Shown: in pieces, positions 16,563-25,209 of the stretch
Layout of the letters: each line of letters starts with the position of its first letter
Position numbering within the stretch: position 1 is the stretch's first letter
Assembly: GCA_036377595.1 (NCBI GenBank)
Contig: DASUYB010000130.1
Coordinates: 54,864-118,863 of the forward strand
Direction of reading: 5' to 3'
Source of the DNA: Longimicrobium sp.
GTDB lineage: Bacteria; Gemmatimonadota; Gemmatimonadetes; Longimicrobiales; Longimicrobiaceae
Length of the DNA stretch: 64,000 nucleotides
The notes under the pieces: generated by a model
The model's database searches: none
Told to the model about the DNA's origin: nothing
What the model saw: only the letters and a program-made list of their open reading frames with translations
Made by a program: the position numbers and the translations under genes

Positions 16563-18155
16563 TCACTCGTCGTCCTCATCTTGCGGCGGCATCCCGGGCA
16601 TCGCCCCGCCCATCATCCGCTGCAGCCCCTTCATCATGTCGGCCAGGCCGGGCGGGGCGCCCGGGAACGCGGTCTCGCCCCGCATCACCTTCTGCATCAT
16701 CTCCTGCATGGCCTGCTGCATCGCCTGGGGCGAGACGCCGCCCGGACCGACCGTGGGCTCGGGGGCCAGGTCGCCGTAGATCTCCACCTCGCTGATCAGC
16801 CCGCGGCGGCGCCGGTACACCACCAGCCCGGCCTGGGGCGGGATCTCGGCGCCGTTCCAGCGCGTGGCCACGAACTCGACCGCGCACGCCTGGCCGTCGT
16901 CGGTGACGGTGCAGGGCGCCAGGACCACCGCGCCCCCTTGGCCGATCTGCGCCCCGTAGTGGCGGCGCGCGGTTCCCTCGGGGGTGACCCAGGGGACCGG
17001 GATCGGCGCCAGGCTGGTCTCGTCGTACGTCGCCAGCACCCCGGCGAGGTCGTCGGCCGCCAGCGCGCGGAGATGGCGCCCGATCGGCTCCGGCAGCTCC
17101 AGCCCCGGGCGCGGCTCCAGCACCGGCGGGCGCTCGCCCCGCCCGCCCTGCAGCGCGGCGGGCGACCAGTACGCGCGCAGCTCGCGGAAGCCGCCTTCTG
17201 GGGCCTTCTCCCAGACGCAGGCGACGGAGAGCGCTCTCACCTGTCCCGGCCGGACGGCCATGATGCGCCCCCAGGCCACGACGCGCTCCGTCGTCTCGAC
17301 CAGCCCGAGGGGGCCGTACTGGGAGGCGTCGGGGAACCGCGCGCGGGCGGCGGCGACGTGCGCATCGAGCGAGGTTCCGTCGACGCGCCCGCTCAGCGGG
17401 TCGTCCAGCACCGGCTCGCCCGCGAACAGCGCGCGCACGGCGGCCGCATCACCAGCGAGCAGCGCGCGGAAGTAGCCGTGCGCGGGGCCCTTGCCCGCGG
17501 CCACGAACGCTTCCATCGCCGCCAGCGCGTCGGCGCCGCCGGGCGTCCGCGCGAGGCGGGCGGTGGCCAGCGCGCGGGGGTCGTGGGGCTCGTCCGGTTC
17601 GCCGCCGATCTCCGTCAGCTCGTCTTCCAGCCCCTCGGCCTCGCCCTGGTACACGTAGCCGTAGCCCAGCCCCACCGAGTGCTCCGGCAGCCCCAGCGCC
17701 TCGGCGAAGTCGCCGTGGCGCGCGCTCTCGAAGAAGTACTCGCCCTCCTTGGCCGGCGCGCGGAGGATGCGCTCCACCGCCGCCGCGTCGCCACGGCCGA
17801 ACGCGTCGACGAGCTTCGCGGCATCGCCCCCGGTGGGCGCCACGTCGTCGCCGCCGAAGTAGCCGGGGCACGAGTCGTACTCGTCTTCCACCCGGCCGCC
17901 GCGGACCAGAGTGTAGAGGAAGATGTCGTCGTCGTAGATGGTGGCCAGCAGAGCCACGCCGCCCAGCTCGCGGTTCAGCTCCACCGCGAGCTCGGAGCCG
18001 AGCGCCGGATCGTCCTCGCTCTCCTCGTCGAACACCACCACGCAGCCGTCCGTCACCGGCCCCACGTACGCGGTGCGGCCGCGCGCCTCCAGCGCCGCGA
18101 TCACGCGCCCACGCTCCGACCCGCGCAGGGTGATGTTCGAGTATGATGATCCCAT
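16563..18155 (-). CDS. Large protein of unknown function, tandem paralog B
   Basis: A 530-aa paralog of the 14372-16105 product with the same layout: N-terminal uncharacterised domain (MGSSYSNITLRGSERGRVIA, DEYDSCPGYFGG), two SnoaL/NTF2-like regions (YFRALLAGDAAAVRALFAGE; HLRALAADDLAGVLATYDET), and a Met-rich tail (MQQAMQEMMQKVMRG, MMKGLQRMMGGAMPGMPP) ending acidic DEDDE. It lacks most of the Gly/Leu repeat of paralog A. The first 110 residues are highly alike between the two, and the divergence is mostly central. The gene plus the upstream inverted-repeat element appears to have been duplicated as one unit. Confidence 0.72.
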   Translation of the reverse strand: MGSSYSNITLRGSERGRVIAALEARGRTAYVGPVTDGCVVVFDEESEDDPALGSELAVELNRELGGVALLATIYDDDIFLYTLVRGGRVEDEYDSCPGYFGGDDVAPTGGDAAKLVDAFGRGDAAAVERILRAPAKEGEYFFESARHGDFAEALGLPEHSVGLGYGYVYQGEAEGLEDELTEIGGEPDEPHDPRALATARLARTPGGADALAAMEAFVAAGKGPAHGYFRALLAGDAAAVRALFAGEPVLDDPLSGRVDGTSLDAHVAAARARFPDASQYGPLGLVETTERVVAWGRIMAVRPGQVRALSVACVWEKAPEGGFRELRAYWSPAALQGGRGERPPVLEPRPGLELPEPIGRHLRALAADDLAGVLATYDETSLAPIPVPWVTPEGTARRHYGAQIGQGGAVVLAPCTVTDDGQACAVEFVATRWNGAEIPPQAGLVVYRRRRGLISEVEIYGDLAPEPTVGPGGVSPQAMQQAMQEMMQKVMRGETAFPGAPPGLADMMKGLQRMMGGAMPGMPPQDEDDE

Positions 18156-18199
18156 TCGCCTGTTCGTTCAGGTGGAATGCAGAGTTTCAAGGTGGTGGA

Positions 18200-18408
18200 G
18201 GGCGAATGAATTCGCTGCAACAACCACACGAAGTCCGCCTTCGCGGACTACCGGCTTCGGCGCATCCGCGGCATCGGAGCACGCCACGAGCATCGCGGTG
18301 GCGCGGCGGAACGTGACCTTGGCGCGAGCACGGAAACCGCGCCCACACAAAAGTATGTAGTCCGCGAAGGCGGACTTCGTGTAGTTGTTGCCGCGAATTT
18401 ATTCGCCC
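18200..18408. mobile_element. Long-inverted-repeat element, copy B (MITE-like)
   Basis: Same arms as copy A (left 18200-18251, right 18357-18408) and a spacer recognisably similar to A's (GGCTTCGGCGCATCCGCGG, CGGTGGCGCGGCGGAACGTG). It lies 44 bases upstream of the paralog-B start, matching A's place relative to paralog A, so A and B probably arose together by tandem duplication. Confidence 0.78.
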
Positions 18409-18465
18409 AACTCCCCCTGCCGCGACGACACTTCCCACAATACGCGCTGGACCGGCCTCAGCGTT

Positions 18466-20604
18466 TCACTGCCCGATCCCCCACTGGTCCAGCAGAAAGG
18501 CGTAGCGGATGGCCCACTCGCGCAGCGCGTCGTAGCGGCCGGACGACCCGCCGTGGCCCGCGCCCATGTTCGTCCGCAGCAGGAGCGGGTGGTCGTCCGT
18601 CTTGGTGGCGCGCAGCTTCGCCACCCACTTGGCCGGCTCCCAATACGCCACGCGCGGGTCGTTCAGCCCGGTGGTGACGAGCATCGCGGGATACGCCGTG
18701 GCGCGGACGTTGTCGTACGGCGAGTACGACTTCATGTACGCGTAGTACTGCGGCTGATGCGGGTCGCCCCACTGCAGCCACTCGCCCGCGGTCAGCGGAA
18801 TCGACGCGTCGAGCATGGTGTTGATGACGTCGACGAAGGGGACGTCGGCCACCACGGCGTGGAAGAGCTCGGGGCGCATGTTGACCACCGCGCCCATCAG
18901 CAGCCCGCCCGCGCTCCCGCCGCGGATGGCCAGCCGCTCGCGCGTGGTGTAGCGCTGCGCGATCAGGTGCTCGGCAGAGGCGATGAAGTCGGTGAAGGTG
19001 TTCTTCTTGTTCAGCAGCTTCCCCTGGTCGTACCAGTGCCGCCCCATCTCCTGCCCGCCGCGGATGTGCGCGATGGCGTAGACCACGCCGCGGTCCAGCA
19101 GGCTGAGGTTGTTGCTGCTGAAGGTGGGATCGGTGCTGGAGCCGTACGAGCCGTAGGCGTAGAGGAGGAGCGGCCGGCTCCCGTCGCGCACCAGCGGCTT
19201 GCGGTAGACCAGGGAGATGGGGACCATCGTGCCGTCCTCCGCCCGCGCCCAGGTGCGCTCGCTGGCGTAGAGCGACGGGTCGTAGCCCGGGACCTCGGTG
19301 GCCTTCTTCAGCTCGCGCGTGCGGGTCGCCAGGTCGAAGTCGTAGACGGCGGACGGGGTGACCATCGACTGATAGGTGAAGCGCAGCACGCGGCTGTCGT
19401 ACTCGGCATTGTTGCCGCCGCGGAAGGTGTAGATCGGCTCGGGGAAGTCCACGTCGTACGCTGCGCCGCCGCCGAAGGGGACGACGCGGATCTTCCGCAG
19501 CGCGTTCTGCCGCTGGTAGAGCACGAGGTAGTCGCGGAACACCTCGATCCCGTCCAGCAGCACCGAGTCGCTGGCGGGAACCATCTCCCTCCAGTTCTCG
19601 CGCCGCGGGTCGGTGTCGGGCGCGGACACGAGCTTGAAGTTGGGCGCGCCCTCGTTGGTGGAGATCAGGAAGCGGTCGCCGTGGTGCTCCACCCCGTACA
19701 GCACGTCCGGCGTGCGCGGGCGGATCATCCGGAAGCGCTCCGCCGGCCGGTCGGACGGGAGATAGCTGACCTCCGACGCGCTGAACGACGACGAGGTGAT
19801 CAGCAGGAACCTGCGGTCCTTCGTCCTCGACACGCCGATGCGGTACAGCACGTCCGGCTCCTCGGCCACGACGGCGTCGGCGGACGCGTCGGTGCCCAAG
19901 ACGTGGCGCATCACCCGGTACGGGCGGTTGGCGGCGTCGCTGGTGCCGTATAAGAGCGTGCGGTCGTCGGCCGCCCACGCCACGTTCCCGTTCACGCCGG
20001 GGATGCGGTCGGGGAGGAGCTGGCCGGTGGAAAGGTCCTTCACCATCAGCGTGTAGCGCTCGGCGCCGCTGGTGTCGGTGGCGAACGCGAGGAGGCGCGC
20101 GTCGGGGCTCACCTGCTGGCCGGAGACGGAGAAGTACGGTCGGTTCCCCGCCATCGCGTTCAGGTCCAGCATCACCTCTTCGGGCGCGGCCAGGCTGCCG
20201 CGCTTGCGGGCATAGATCGGGTACTGCTTCCCCGCCTCGGTGCGCGAGTAGTAGAAGTACTCGCCGATGCGCTCGGGAACGGAGAGGTCGGTCTCCTTGA
20301 TCCGCCCGCGCATCTCCTGGAAGAGCCGCTCCTGCAGCGCGGCGGTGTGCGCCAGCATGGCCTCGGTGTAGCGGTTCTCCGCCTCGAGGTAGTGGATGAC
20401 GGCCGTGTCCTGGCGGCGGTCGTCGCGCAGCCAGTGGTAGTTGTCGATGCGCACGTCGCCCAGCGTGGTGTCGGCGTGCGGAACGGTGCGCGCCACCGGC
20501 GGCCGCATCGGCGCGGCGGTGCGGGCCGTGGCGGGGACGATCTGCGCGCGGGCGGGCAGGGTCGCGAGCAGGCCGAGCGCGGCGAGGGCGAGGGTGCGTT
20601 TCAT
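18466..20604 (-). CDS. Prolyl oligopeptidase-family serine peptidase (S9A, oligopeptidase B-like), exported
   Basis: A 712-aa peptidase. A signal peptide (MKRTLALAALGLLATLPARA) suggests periplasmic location. The beta-propeller region (DNYHWLRDDRRQDTAVIHYL at the start is the classic oligopeptidase opening) is followed by the alpha/beta-hydrolase domain with Ser in IRGGSAGGLLMGAV, Asp in GLNDPRVAYWEPAKW and His in GAGHGGSSGR, a complete triad. It cleaves short peptides after basic or prolyl residues depending on subfamily. The start at ATG 20604 was chosen for its signal peptide; an upstream extension would enter inverted-repeat element C. Confidence 0.92.
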   Translation of the reverse strand: MKRTLALAALGLLATLPARAQIVPATARTAAPMRPPVARTVPHADTTLGDVRIDNYHWLRDDRRQDTAVIHYLEAENRYTEAMLAHTAALQERLFQEMRGRIKETDLSVPERIGEYFYYSRTEAGKQYPIYARKRGSLAAPEEVMLDLNAMAGNRPYFSVSGQQVSPDARLLAFATDTSGAERYTLMVKDLSTGQLLPDRIPGVNGNVAWAADDRTLLYGTSDAANRPYRVMRHVLGTDASADAVVAEEPDVLYRIGVSRTKDRRFLLITSSSFSASEVSYLPSDRPAERFRMIRPRTPDVLYGVEHHGDRFLISTNEGAPNFKLVSAPDTDPRRENWREMVPASDSVLLDGIEVFRDYLVLYQRQNALRKIRVVPFGGGAAYDVDFPEPIYTFRGGNNAEYDSRVLRFTYQSMVTPSAVYDFDLATRTRELKKATEVPGYDPSLYASERTWARAEDGTMVPISLVYRKPLVRDGSRPLLLYAYGSYGSSTDPTFSSNNLSLLDRGVVYAIAHIRGGQEMGRHWYDQGKLLNKKNTFTDFIASAEHLIAQRYTTRERLAIRGGSAGGLLMGAVVNMRPELFHAVVADVPFVDVINTMLDASIPLTAGEWLQWGDPHQPQYYAYMKSYSPYDNVRATAYPAMLVTTGLNDPRVAYWEPAKWVAKLRATKTDDHPLLLRTNMGAGHGGSSGRYDALREWAIRYAFLLDQWGIGQ

Positions 20605-20660
20605 GGGCGTGCGGAGGTGCTTGGGTGCGCGGCGCCGGGGGGATCCTGGGAAGGATAGAA

Positions 20661-20866
20661 GGCGAATAAATTCGCGGCAACAACGACACGAAGTCCGCCT
20701 TCGCGGACTACACCCTCCGGCCCCGCCCCGGCATCCGCGCTCGCGACGGGCATTGGGCGGCGCGTGGGCACGAGCACCCGCCGCGAGCACGGAGATCTCG
20801 TCTACACCAAAGCCTGTAGTCCGCGAAGGCGGACTTCGTGTGGTTGTTGATGCGAATTCATTCGCC
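20661..20866. mobile_element. Long-inverted-repeat element, copy C, opposite orientation
   Basis: Arms 20661-20711 and 20816-20866 match those of copies A and B, but the GAATTCATTCGCC arm and the GAATTTATTCGCC arm are swapped, so this copy is inverted relative to them. Its ~104-base spacer has largely diverged. It occupies most of the 316-base gap upstream of the oligopeptidase. Confidence 0.75.
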
Positions 20867-20920
20867 CTTCTCAACTCGGGCCGAGCACAATCCTCGCCCC
20901 TTGCCTCGCGCGAGCGGCCA

Positions 20921-21640
20921 TCACCCCGCCCCGACGTGCTTCAGCGCCTCGCGCTTGCTGAGCGGGGAGAGACTGGCTTCGTGCTCGCGGACGTAGCGGC
21001 GCACCCAATCGGCGTCCGTGCGCGCGTAGTGGCGCAGCGCCCACCCGATCGCCTTGCGCAGCCAGAACTCGCTCCTGCCCAGCGACGGCTCGATGCAGCG
21101 GGCGAGCAGGTCAACGTCGGTCTCGCGCTTGAGCGGGAGTTGGCAGAGGATGGAGGCGCGGCGCTTCCAGATGTCGTCGTCCATGCTCCACCCCAGCATC
21201 GCGCGCCGCATCTCCACGGAGTGGCGGCGGACGAGCACCGGCAGCCGGTGCGTGGCGACGTCGTCGACGTAATCCCACCACGCGCCGGTGACGATCATCT
21301 CCTCGTACATCGGCAGCGCGTCCATCGACTGGAACCGGGCGAAGCGCCGGTCGCCCGCCAGCCAGAGCGCGGCGTAGCGCTCCTCGCGGAACTCCGCCCC
21401 GCGCCAGATCCCGAGCACCAACGTGCGCCACGCCTCACCCGTGGGGAGATCGACGTCCGCGAACACCTGGCGGAAGATGGCGCGCTGCGGCGTCGCCTTC
21501 ACGCCATGGTACGGCATCGCGGACTTCATGTACGCCCGAGCGCCCTCCGCCGTCGCGGGGTCGCCCGCCGCGGCGAGGGCGGCGCGCAGGCGCGCGAGCA
21601 GCGCCGCGGGATCGGTCATGGAGTCGAGGATCGGGATCAT
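20921..21640 (-). CDS. DNA alkylation repair protein, AlkD-like glycosylase
   Basis: A 239-aa all-helical HEAT-like repeat protein. AlkD removes positively charged alkylated bases such as 7-methylguanine and 3-methyladenine. Recognisable are AYMKSAMPYHGVKATPQR near the N-terminus, the active-site stretch GAWWDYVDDVATH (Trp and the catalytic Asp), and the C-terminal WLRKAIGWALRHYART. ATG 21640 gives MIPILDSMTDP; ATG 21619 is an equal alternative, and neither has a clear ribosome site. It lies alone between two repeat blocks. Confidence 0.88.
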   Translation of the reverse strand: MIPILDSMTDPAALLARLRAALAAAGDPATAEGARAYMKSAMPYHGVKATPQRAIFRQVFADVDLPTGEAWRTLVLGIWRGAEFREERYAALWLAGDRRFARFQSMDALPMYEEMIVTGAWWDYVDDVATHRLPVLVRRHSVEMRRAMLGWSMDDDIWKRRASILCQLPLKRETDVDLLARCIEPSLGRSEFWLRKAIGWALRHYARTDADWVRRYVREHEASLSPLSKREALKHVGAG

Positions 21641-21689
21641 GGGGAAATCATACCACGGATCGCTATCGACCGCGCAACTCCGATCCTCC

Positions 21690-21870
21690 GTCATTCCGAG
21701 CGGAGCCGCTGCGCCGAACCCGCGACTGCACAGGCGCCTGGCGGCTCCCGAGGAATCTGTGGCCTGCTTCCGCGCGACAGCCGGGCGCTCGCGCGTACGC
21801 TGGCCAAAGATTCCTCGGGCTGCAACCATCGCCGTGGACGCGGTTACGGTCTGGCCGCCCTCGGAATGAC
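21690..21870. repeat. Inverted dispersed repeat, GTCATTCCGAG...CTCGGAATGAC
   Basis: The outer ends GTCATTCCGAG (21690-21700) and CTCGGAATGAC (21860-21870) are exact inverses, with GAGGAATCT / AGATTCCTCGG inside. The right half (AGATTCCTCGGGCTGCAA, GGTTACGGTCTGGCCG) is the same family as 16441-16514 and 36611-36686, which look like half-elements of this one. Nothing else was seen in the 310-base gap except a short tandem GCACTCA just before msrA. Confidence 0.65.
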
Positions 21871-21950
21871 AGATCGTCTCTCCGTCGTCGAAAAAGAAAG
21901 CGAGAGCCCCACCCGACGAGGACCCCCGCACTCAGCACTCAGCACTCCCG

Positions 21951-22496
21951 TCACGCCGTCTGCCGCAGCCGAGAGAGATACTTCTGCCGGAACTTGGCCA
22001 CCTTCGGCGCGATGACCACGCGGCAGTACCCCTGCCCCGGGTTCCGCGCGAAGTAGTGCTGGTGGTACTCCTCGGCGGGATGGAACTCCGTCAGCGGCAC
22101 CACCTGGGTCACGATCGGGTTCTCCCACACCCCCTCGGCCTCCAGGTCGCGGATCACCTCGCGCGCGGTCTGCTCCTGCTCGGGCGAGTGGGTGAAGACC
22201 GCGGACCGGTACTGCGTCCCCACGTCGGCGCCCTGGCGGTTCAGCGTGGTGGGGTCGTGGATGGTGAAGAACACCTCCAGGATCTCGCGGAAGCTCACCA
22301 CGGCCGGGTCGAACGTCACCTGCACCACCTCGGCGTGCCCGGTCTTGCCGCTGCACACGGCGCCGTAGTCGGGGTTCGGCACGTGCCCGCCCGAATAGCC
22401 GCTCACCACCTTCTCCACCCCGCGCAGCTCCTCGTACACCGCCTCCAGGCACCAGAAGCACCCGCCCGCCAGCGTGGCAAGCTCTCTATCAGCCAT
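21951..22496 (-). CDS. msrA: Peptide-methionine (S)-S-oxide reductase MsrA
   Basis: A 181-aa enzyme that reduces methionine-S-sulfoxide in proteins, recycled by thioredoxin. The catalytic motif [17 protein letters not shown] is at the N-terminus, with [27 protein letters not shown] and EEYHQHYF following, all canonical. A GAGGAGA ribosome site precedes ATG 22496. It is probably the last gene of the infA-led transcript (87-base gap) and fits functionally with the thioredoxin elsewhere in the window. Confidence 0.96.
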   Translation of the reverse strand: MADRELATLAGGCFWCLEAVYEELRGVEKVVSGYSGGHVPNPDYGAVCSGKTGHAEVVQVTFDPAVVSFREILEVFFTIHDPTTLNRQGADVGTQYRSAVFTHSPEQEQTAREVIRDLEAEGVWENPIVTQVVPLTEFHPAEEYHQHYFARNPGQGYCRVVIAPKVAKFRQKYLSRLRQTA

Positions 22497-22582
22497 CGTC
22501 GTCTCCTCTCGTTCCGGTGCTCCCGACCCTCACATCACCAAGAGTTTGATGGAGATGAGTTACCCGCCGCGCGCCCGCCGGT

Positions 22583-23653
22583 TCACGCGGGCCGCAGCTC
22601 GGTGACGCTCTCCACGAAGTCGCTGAAGGGGAACATGTCGAAGCTGGAGAACGGGCGCGGCACGTACCCCGCGCGCGCGAATGCGGCCAGGTCGCGCGCG
22701 TGCGAATCGATCGAGCAGGAGACGAGGCACACCGCCTCGGGGCGCCATGCCGCGATCCGCTCCGGCACGCCCGGCGCGCACCCGTAGCGCGACGGATTGA
22801 CGAAGACGACCGATGGCCGCTCCACCTCGCGCCGCCCCGCCAGGCGTTCCGCGGGGATGCGCTCGTAGCGGGCGTGCGCCAGCCCGTGCAGCGCGGCGTT
22901 GCGCCCGGCGCTCTCGATGGCCCAGCGGTTGGTGTCGACGCCCAGGATCGCGCTCTCCGGCACGGCGGCCAGGATGGAGTGCAACCCCACGCCGCAGTAC
23001 AGGTCCACGATGCGCGACGGATCGGCCGCCGCCGCGCGCGCGGCGGCGGCCAGCTCGGGCGTGAGCCAGCGGTTGGTCTGGAAGAAGGCGAGATGGTGGG
23101 CGAGGACGGTCTTCCCCAGCAGCACGTGCCGCAGGTGCGTCTCGCCCAGCTCGAGCGATTGGGAGGGAACGGCGATGCCGAGCAGGCCGGGCGATGCGTC
23201 CAGCAACCCGCGGCAGAACCCGTCCAGCGGTGCGCTCCCCCGCTCCGCCGCGAGCGTGAGATGTGCGCGGTCGCTGCCGAACTCCAGCCGCACCTCGAAG
23301 CCCGAGACCGCGCCGTCGCCGGGCAATGCGGAGATCGCGTCCGCGGCGCGGCGGACGTGGCCGTGCGCGGCGGGCGGCATCACCCACAGCGCCTGCTCGA
23401 AGGGGACGCGGCCCACTCGCGGGTCCACGCCGACGACGCGCGCCTCTCCGTCATCGCCCCGCGAGACGTAGAAGCTGGCGCGCATGCGGTAGCCCGCGTC
23501 CACCGGGGAGCGCATCATCCCGCGGAACAGGCCGTCCAGCCCGTGCTCCGCGAGAACGGCGGCGATGCGCGCCTCCTTCGCGTCCGCGTGCCGGCGGTAG
23601 TCGGCGGAGATGGAAGATTCGAGTCCCGCGGCGAGGTCCGTCATCTCACCCAT
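22583..23653 (-). CDS. TrmA/RumA-like RNA (uracil-C5) methyltransferase, divergent
   Basis: A 356-aa SAM enzyme of the TrmA/RlmC/RlmD fold without an N-terminal TRAM domain or Fe-S Cys cluster. Visible: FFQTNRWLTPEL (substrate base motif), IVDLYCGVGLHSI (SAM motif I), VFVNPSRYG (the place of DPPRxG), and the nucleophile region LVSCSIDSHARDL (Cys kept; usual form SCNPxTLARD). The C-terminus FPFSDFVESVTEL keeps the catalytic Glu but lacks the preceding His. The fold call is good; the exact RNA substrate is open. ATG 23653 overlaps the HD gene; ATG 23644 is an alternative. Confidence 0.75.
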   Translation of the reverse strand: MGEMTDLAAGLESSISADYRRHADAKEARIAAVLAEHGLDGLFRGMMRSPVDAGYRMRASFYVSRGDDGEARVVGVDPRVGRVPFEQALWVMPPAAHGHVRRAADAISALPGDGAVSGFEVRLEFGSDRAHLTLAAERGSAPLDGFCRGLLDASPGLLGIAVPSQSLELGETHLRHVLLGKTVLAHHLAFFQTNRWLTPELAAAARAAAADPSRIVDLYCGVGLHSILAAVPESAILGVDTNRWAIESAGRNAALHGLAHARYERIPAERLAGRREVERPSVVFVNPSRYGCAPGVPERIAAWRPEAVCLVSCSIDSHARDLAAFARAGYVPRPFSSFDMFPFSDFVESVTELRPA

Positions 23654-24254
23654 CGCCCCGCCGCTCGCGGTGGAGCGCCTCGAGCAGCGCGCGGGTGACG
23701 GGCGAGGCGAGGCGCGCCCCGGCGCTGGCCCAGAACTCGTCCAGCGCGCCGGCGGCGGCTTCGTCGCGGCCGTATTCGGCAGCCTGGAGCACGGTTTCGA
23801 GCTTGTCCAGCTCCTTGACGAAGCGCGCTTCGGGCGTCTCCGCCGCGTCGTACTCGCGCCAGAGCGCCAGCAGCGACGCATCGCCGGCCAGCGCGGCCAG
23901 CTCGCGCATCGCCGCTTCCTCGCGGCGGCGCTTCTCGTCCGCGGAGACACCGTCGTACGGGGTGATGTCACCCACCAGCGCCTCGGCCAGGTCGTGGACG
24001 AGGGCGATGGCCACGCACCGCGCGGCGTCCAGCGGCGGCGCGGCGCGCGGGGCGAGGACGAGCGCCAGCAATGCGACGCGGTGCGAGTGCTCGGCGACGG
24101 ACTCGGGGGCGGAGATGCCGCGCAGGGCCCAGCCGGCGCGCGGCGTGTCCTTCAGCCGCCCGGCCAGGTGCAGGAAGCGCAGCAGCGCGGCGGCCGGGTC
24201 GGCGGCGCCGCGCTCGTCTGCTGCGTCATGGGGGTGGGAACGCGCCTCCGTCAT
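23646..24254 (-). CDS. HD-domain phosphohydrolase, YfbR/HDDC2-like 5'-deoxynucleotidase
   Basis: A 202-aa metal-dependent nucleotidase-like protein. The family signature LHLAGRLKDTPRAGW, then ESVAEHSHRVALLAL, ALVHDLAEALVGDITPYDG and KELDKLET supply the H, HD and D metal ligands in the normal order. The relatives remove phosphate from deoxynucleoside 5'-monophosphates. It overlaps the downstream TrmA-like gene by 8 bases and follows the small 24298-24576 gene after 43 bases, in one likely operon. Confidence 0.85.
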   Translation of the reverse strand: MTEARSHPHDAADERGAADPAAALLRFLHLAGRLKDTPRAGWALRGISAPESVAEHSHRVALLALVLAPRAAPPLDAARCVAIALVHDLAEALVGDITPYDGVSADEKRRREEAAMRELAALAGDASLLALWREYDAAETPEARFVKELDKLETVLQAAEYGRDEAAAGALDEFWASAGARLASPVTRALLEALHRERRGDG

Positions 24255-24297
24255 TCCCGGAAGATCGGCCCGCGCGCGCGGCGGGGCCAGAGGCGCT

Positions 24298-24576
24298 TCA
24301 GCCGGCCAGGACGGCGGGCTCGGGCGGCAGGAGCACGTTGGACGACGCGGCGAAGAACGGCTTCCCGTCTCCCTCCGTCAGCTTCAGCTCCAGCAGGCGG
24401 CCGCCGTCTCCGGTGCGGCCCAGCACGCGCACGACGGTGCCGGCGCCGGCGGTGCAGAACACCTCTTCGCCGGCCATGGGGACGCGGTCCATGGCCGTGA
24501 CCCAGCCCGGACGCGCATCGTGGTTCACCGTCAGGGACTCACGCTCGATCCGCCGGGCACTGTTGTTCATCGTCAT
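24298..24576 (-). CDS. Small conserved-looking protein, unknown function
   Basis: A 92-aa protein with no recognised domain. Distinct segments are RPGWVTAMDRVPMAGEEVFC and GAGTVVRVLGRTGDGGRLLE, predicted to be beta-rich, suggesting a small barrel. It has no signal or membrane segment. GGAGG lies 4 bases before ATG 24576; ATG 24570 is possible. It lies 34 bases after infA, so it may be a translation-linked or RNA-binding small protein, but that is inference from context only. Confidence 0.6.
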   Translation of the reverse strand: MTMNNSARRIERESLTVNHDARPGWVTAMDRVPMAGEEVFCTAGAGTVVRVLGRTGDGGRLLELKLTEGDGKPFFAASSNVLLPPEPAVLAG

Positions 24577-24610
24577 CCTGCCTCCGGTGATTGCGGAAGG
24601 GGCCGCCGGC

Positions 24611-24829
24611 TTACTTGTGCCGGTAGGTGATGCGCCCCTTGGTGAGGTCGTACGGGCTGATGGCGAGCGTCACGCGGTCGCCCTCCAGCACGCGGATCCG
24701 GAACTTGGCCATCTTCCCCGCGCCGTAGGCCAGCACGCTGTGACCGTTGACGAGCTCCACGCGGTAGCGCCGGTCGGGCAGGACCTCCTTCACCACCCCC
24801 TCCATCTCGATCGATTCCTGCTTGGCCAT
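24611..24829 (-). CDS. infA: Translation initiation factor IF-1
   Basis: A 72-aa S1/OB-fold protein that occupies the ribosomal A site during initiation. The sequence is canonical throughout: [39 protein letters not shown], ending [10 protein letters not shown]. The length is exactly as expected. It is not in a ribosomal-protein operon here but heads a leftward group (small protein, HD hydrolase, TrmA-like enzyme, msrA). A GC-rich hairpin stands in its leader. Confidence 0.97.
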   Translation of the reverse strand: MAKQESIEMEGVVKEVLPDRRYRVELVNGHSVLAYGAGKMAKFRIRVLEGDRVTLAISPYDLTKGRITYRHK

Positions 24830-25209
24830 ACCGTCGCTTTCCGCCGGATACGTCCGGCAGTGGGGAAGAACGCCCGCGGCGCGCGTCAGCGGTGGACGGG
24901 CGCCGCGGGCGGTGGCCGGCGGGGACGAGCGCCCCCGCACTGAGCCGCATTCATCTGTACACCCGGGCGCCGAAGTCGTTCGCGCACGGGATGATACGCT
25001 GTAAGATAGCACCGAATGCGCCGCAGCGAAACCAGCATCGGCAGAAGTGATACAAAGATGCTCACCGCTGGCCGCAACGGCGCGCTGATCTTTTTACAGA
25101 TCCCATACGATCACCCACTGGCGTCCCGCGATGGGGCGCATAGGATGAGCGAGCAAACCCGATCGGACACCGCCACTCCCCATCCCCCATCCCCTTCCCG
25201 ACCCGACCG
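24830..25209. other. Intergenic region with infA leader hairpin (24871-24911)
   Basis: A 380-base non-coding space between divergent genes. It holds a perfect 12-bp stem, CGCCCGCGGCGC (24871-24882) with GCGCCGCGGGCG (24900-24911), 42-82 bases upstream of infA in its leader. An AT-richer stretch near 24995-25045 is a probable promoter zone for infA, but no box pair is convincing. No open frame here looks real. Confidence 0.5.

Noticed and set aside
18168..18350. 60-codon frame inside inverted-repeat element B (contains KPVVREGGLRVVV)
   Set aside because: The same peptide appears in elements A and C only because the repeat arms are conserved as DNA; no ribosome site, and the frame breaks outside the arms.
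16185..20866. Repeats as a possible CRISPR array
   Set aside because: Copies are about 2 kb apart, palindromic over 200 bases and separated by genes; there is no regular spacer pattern and no cas gene.
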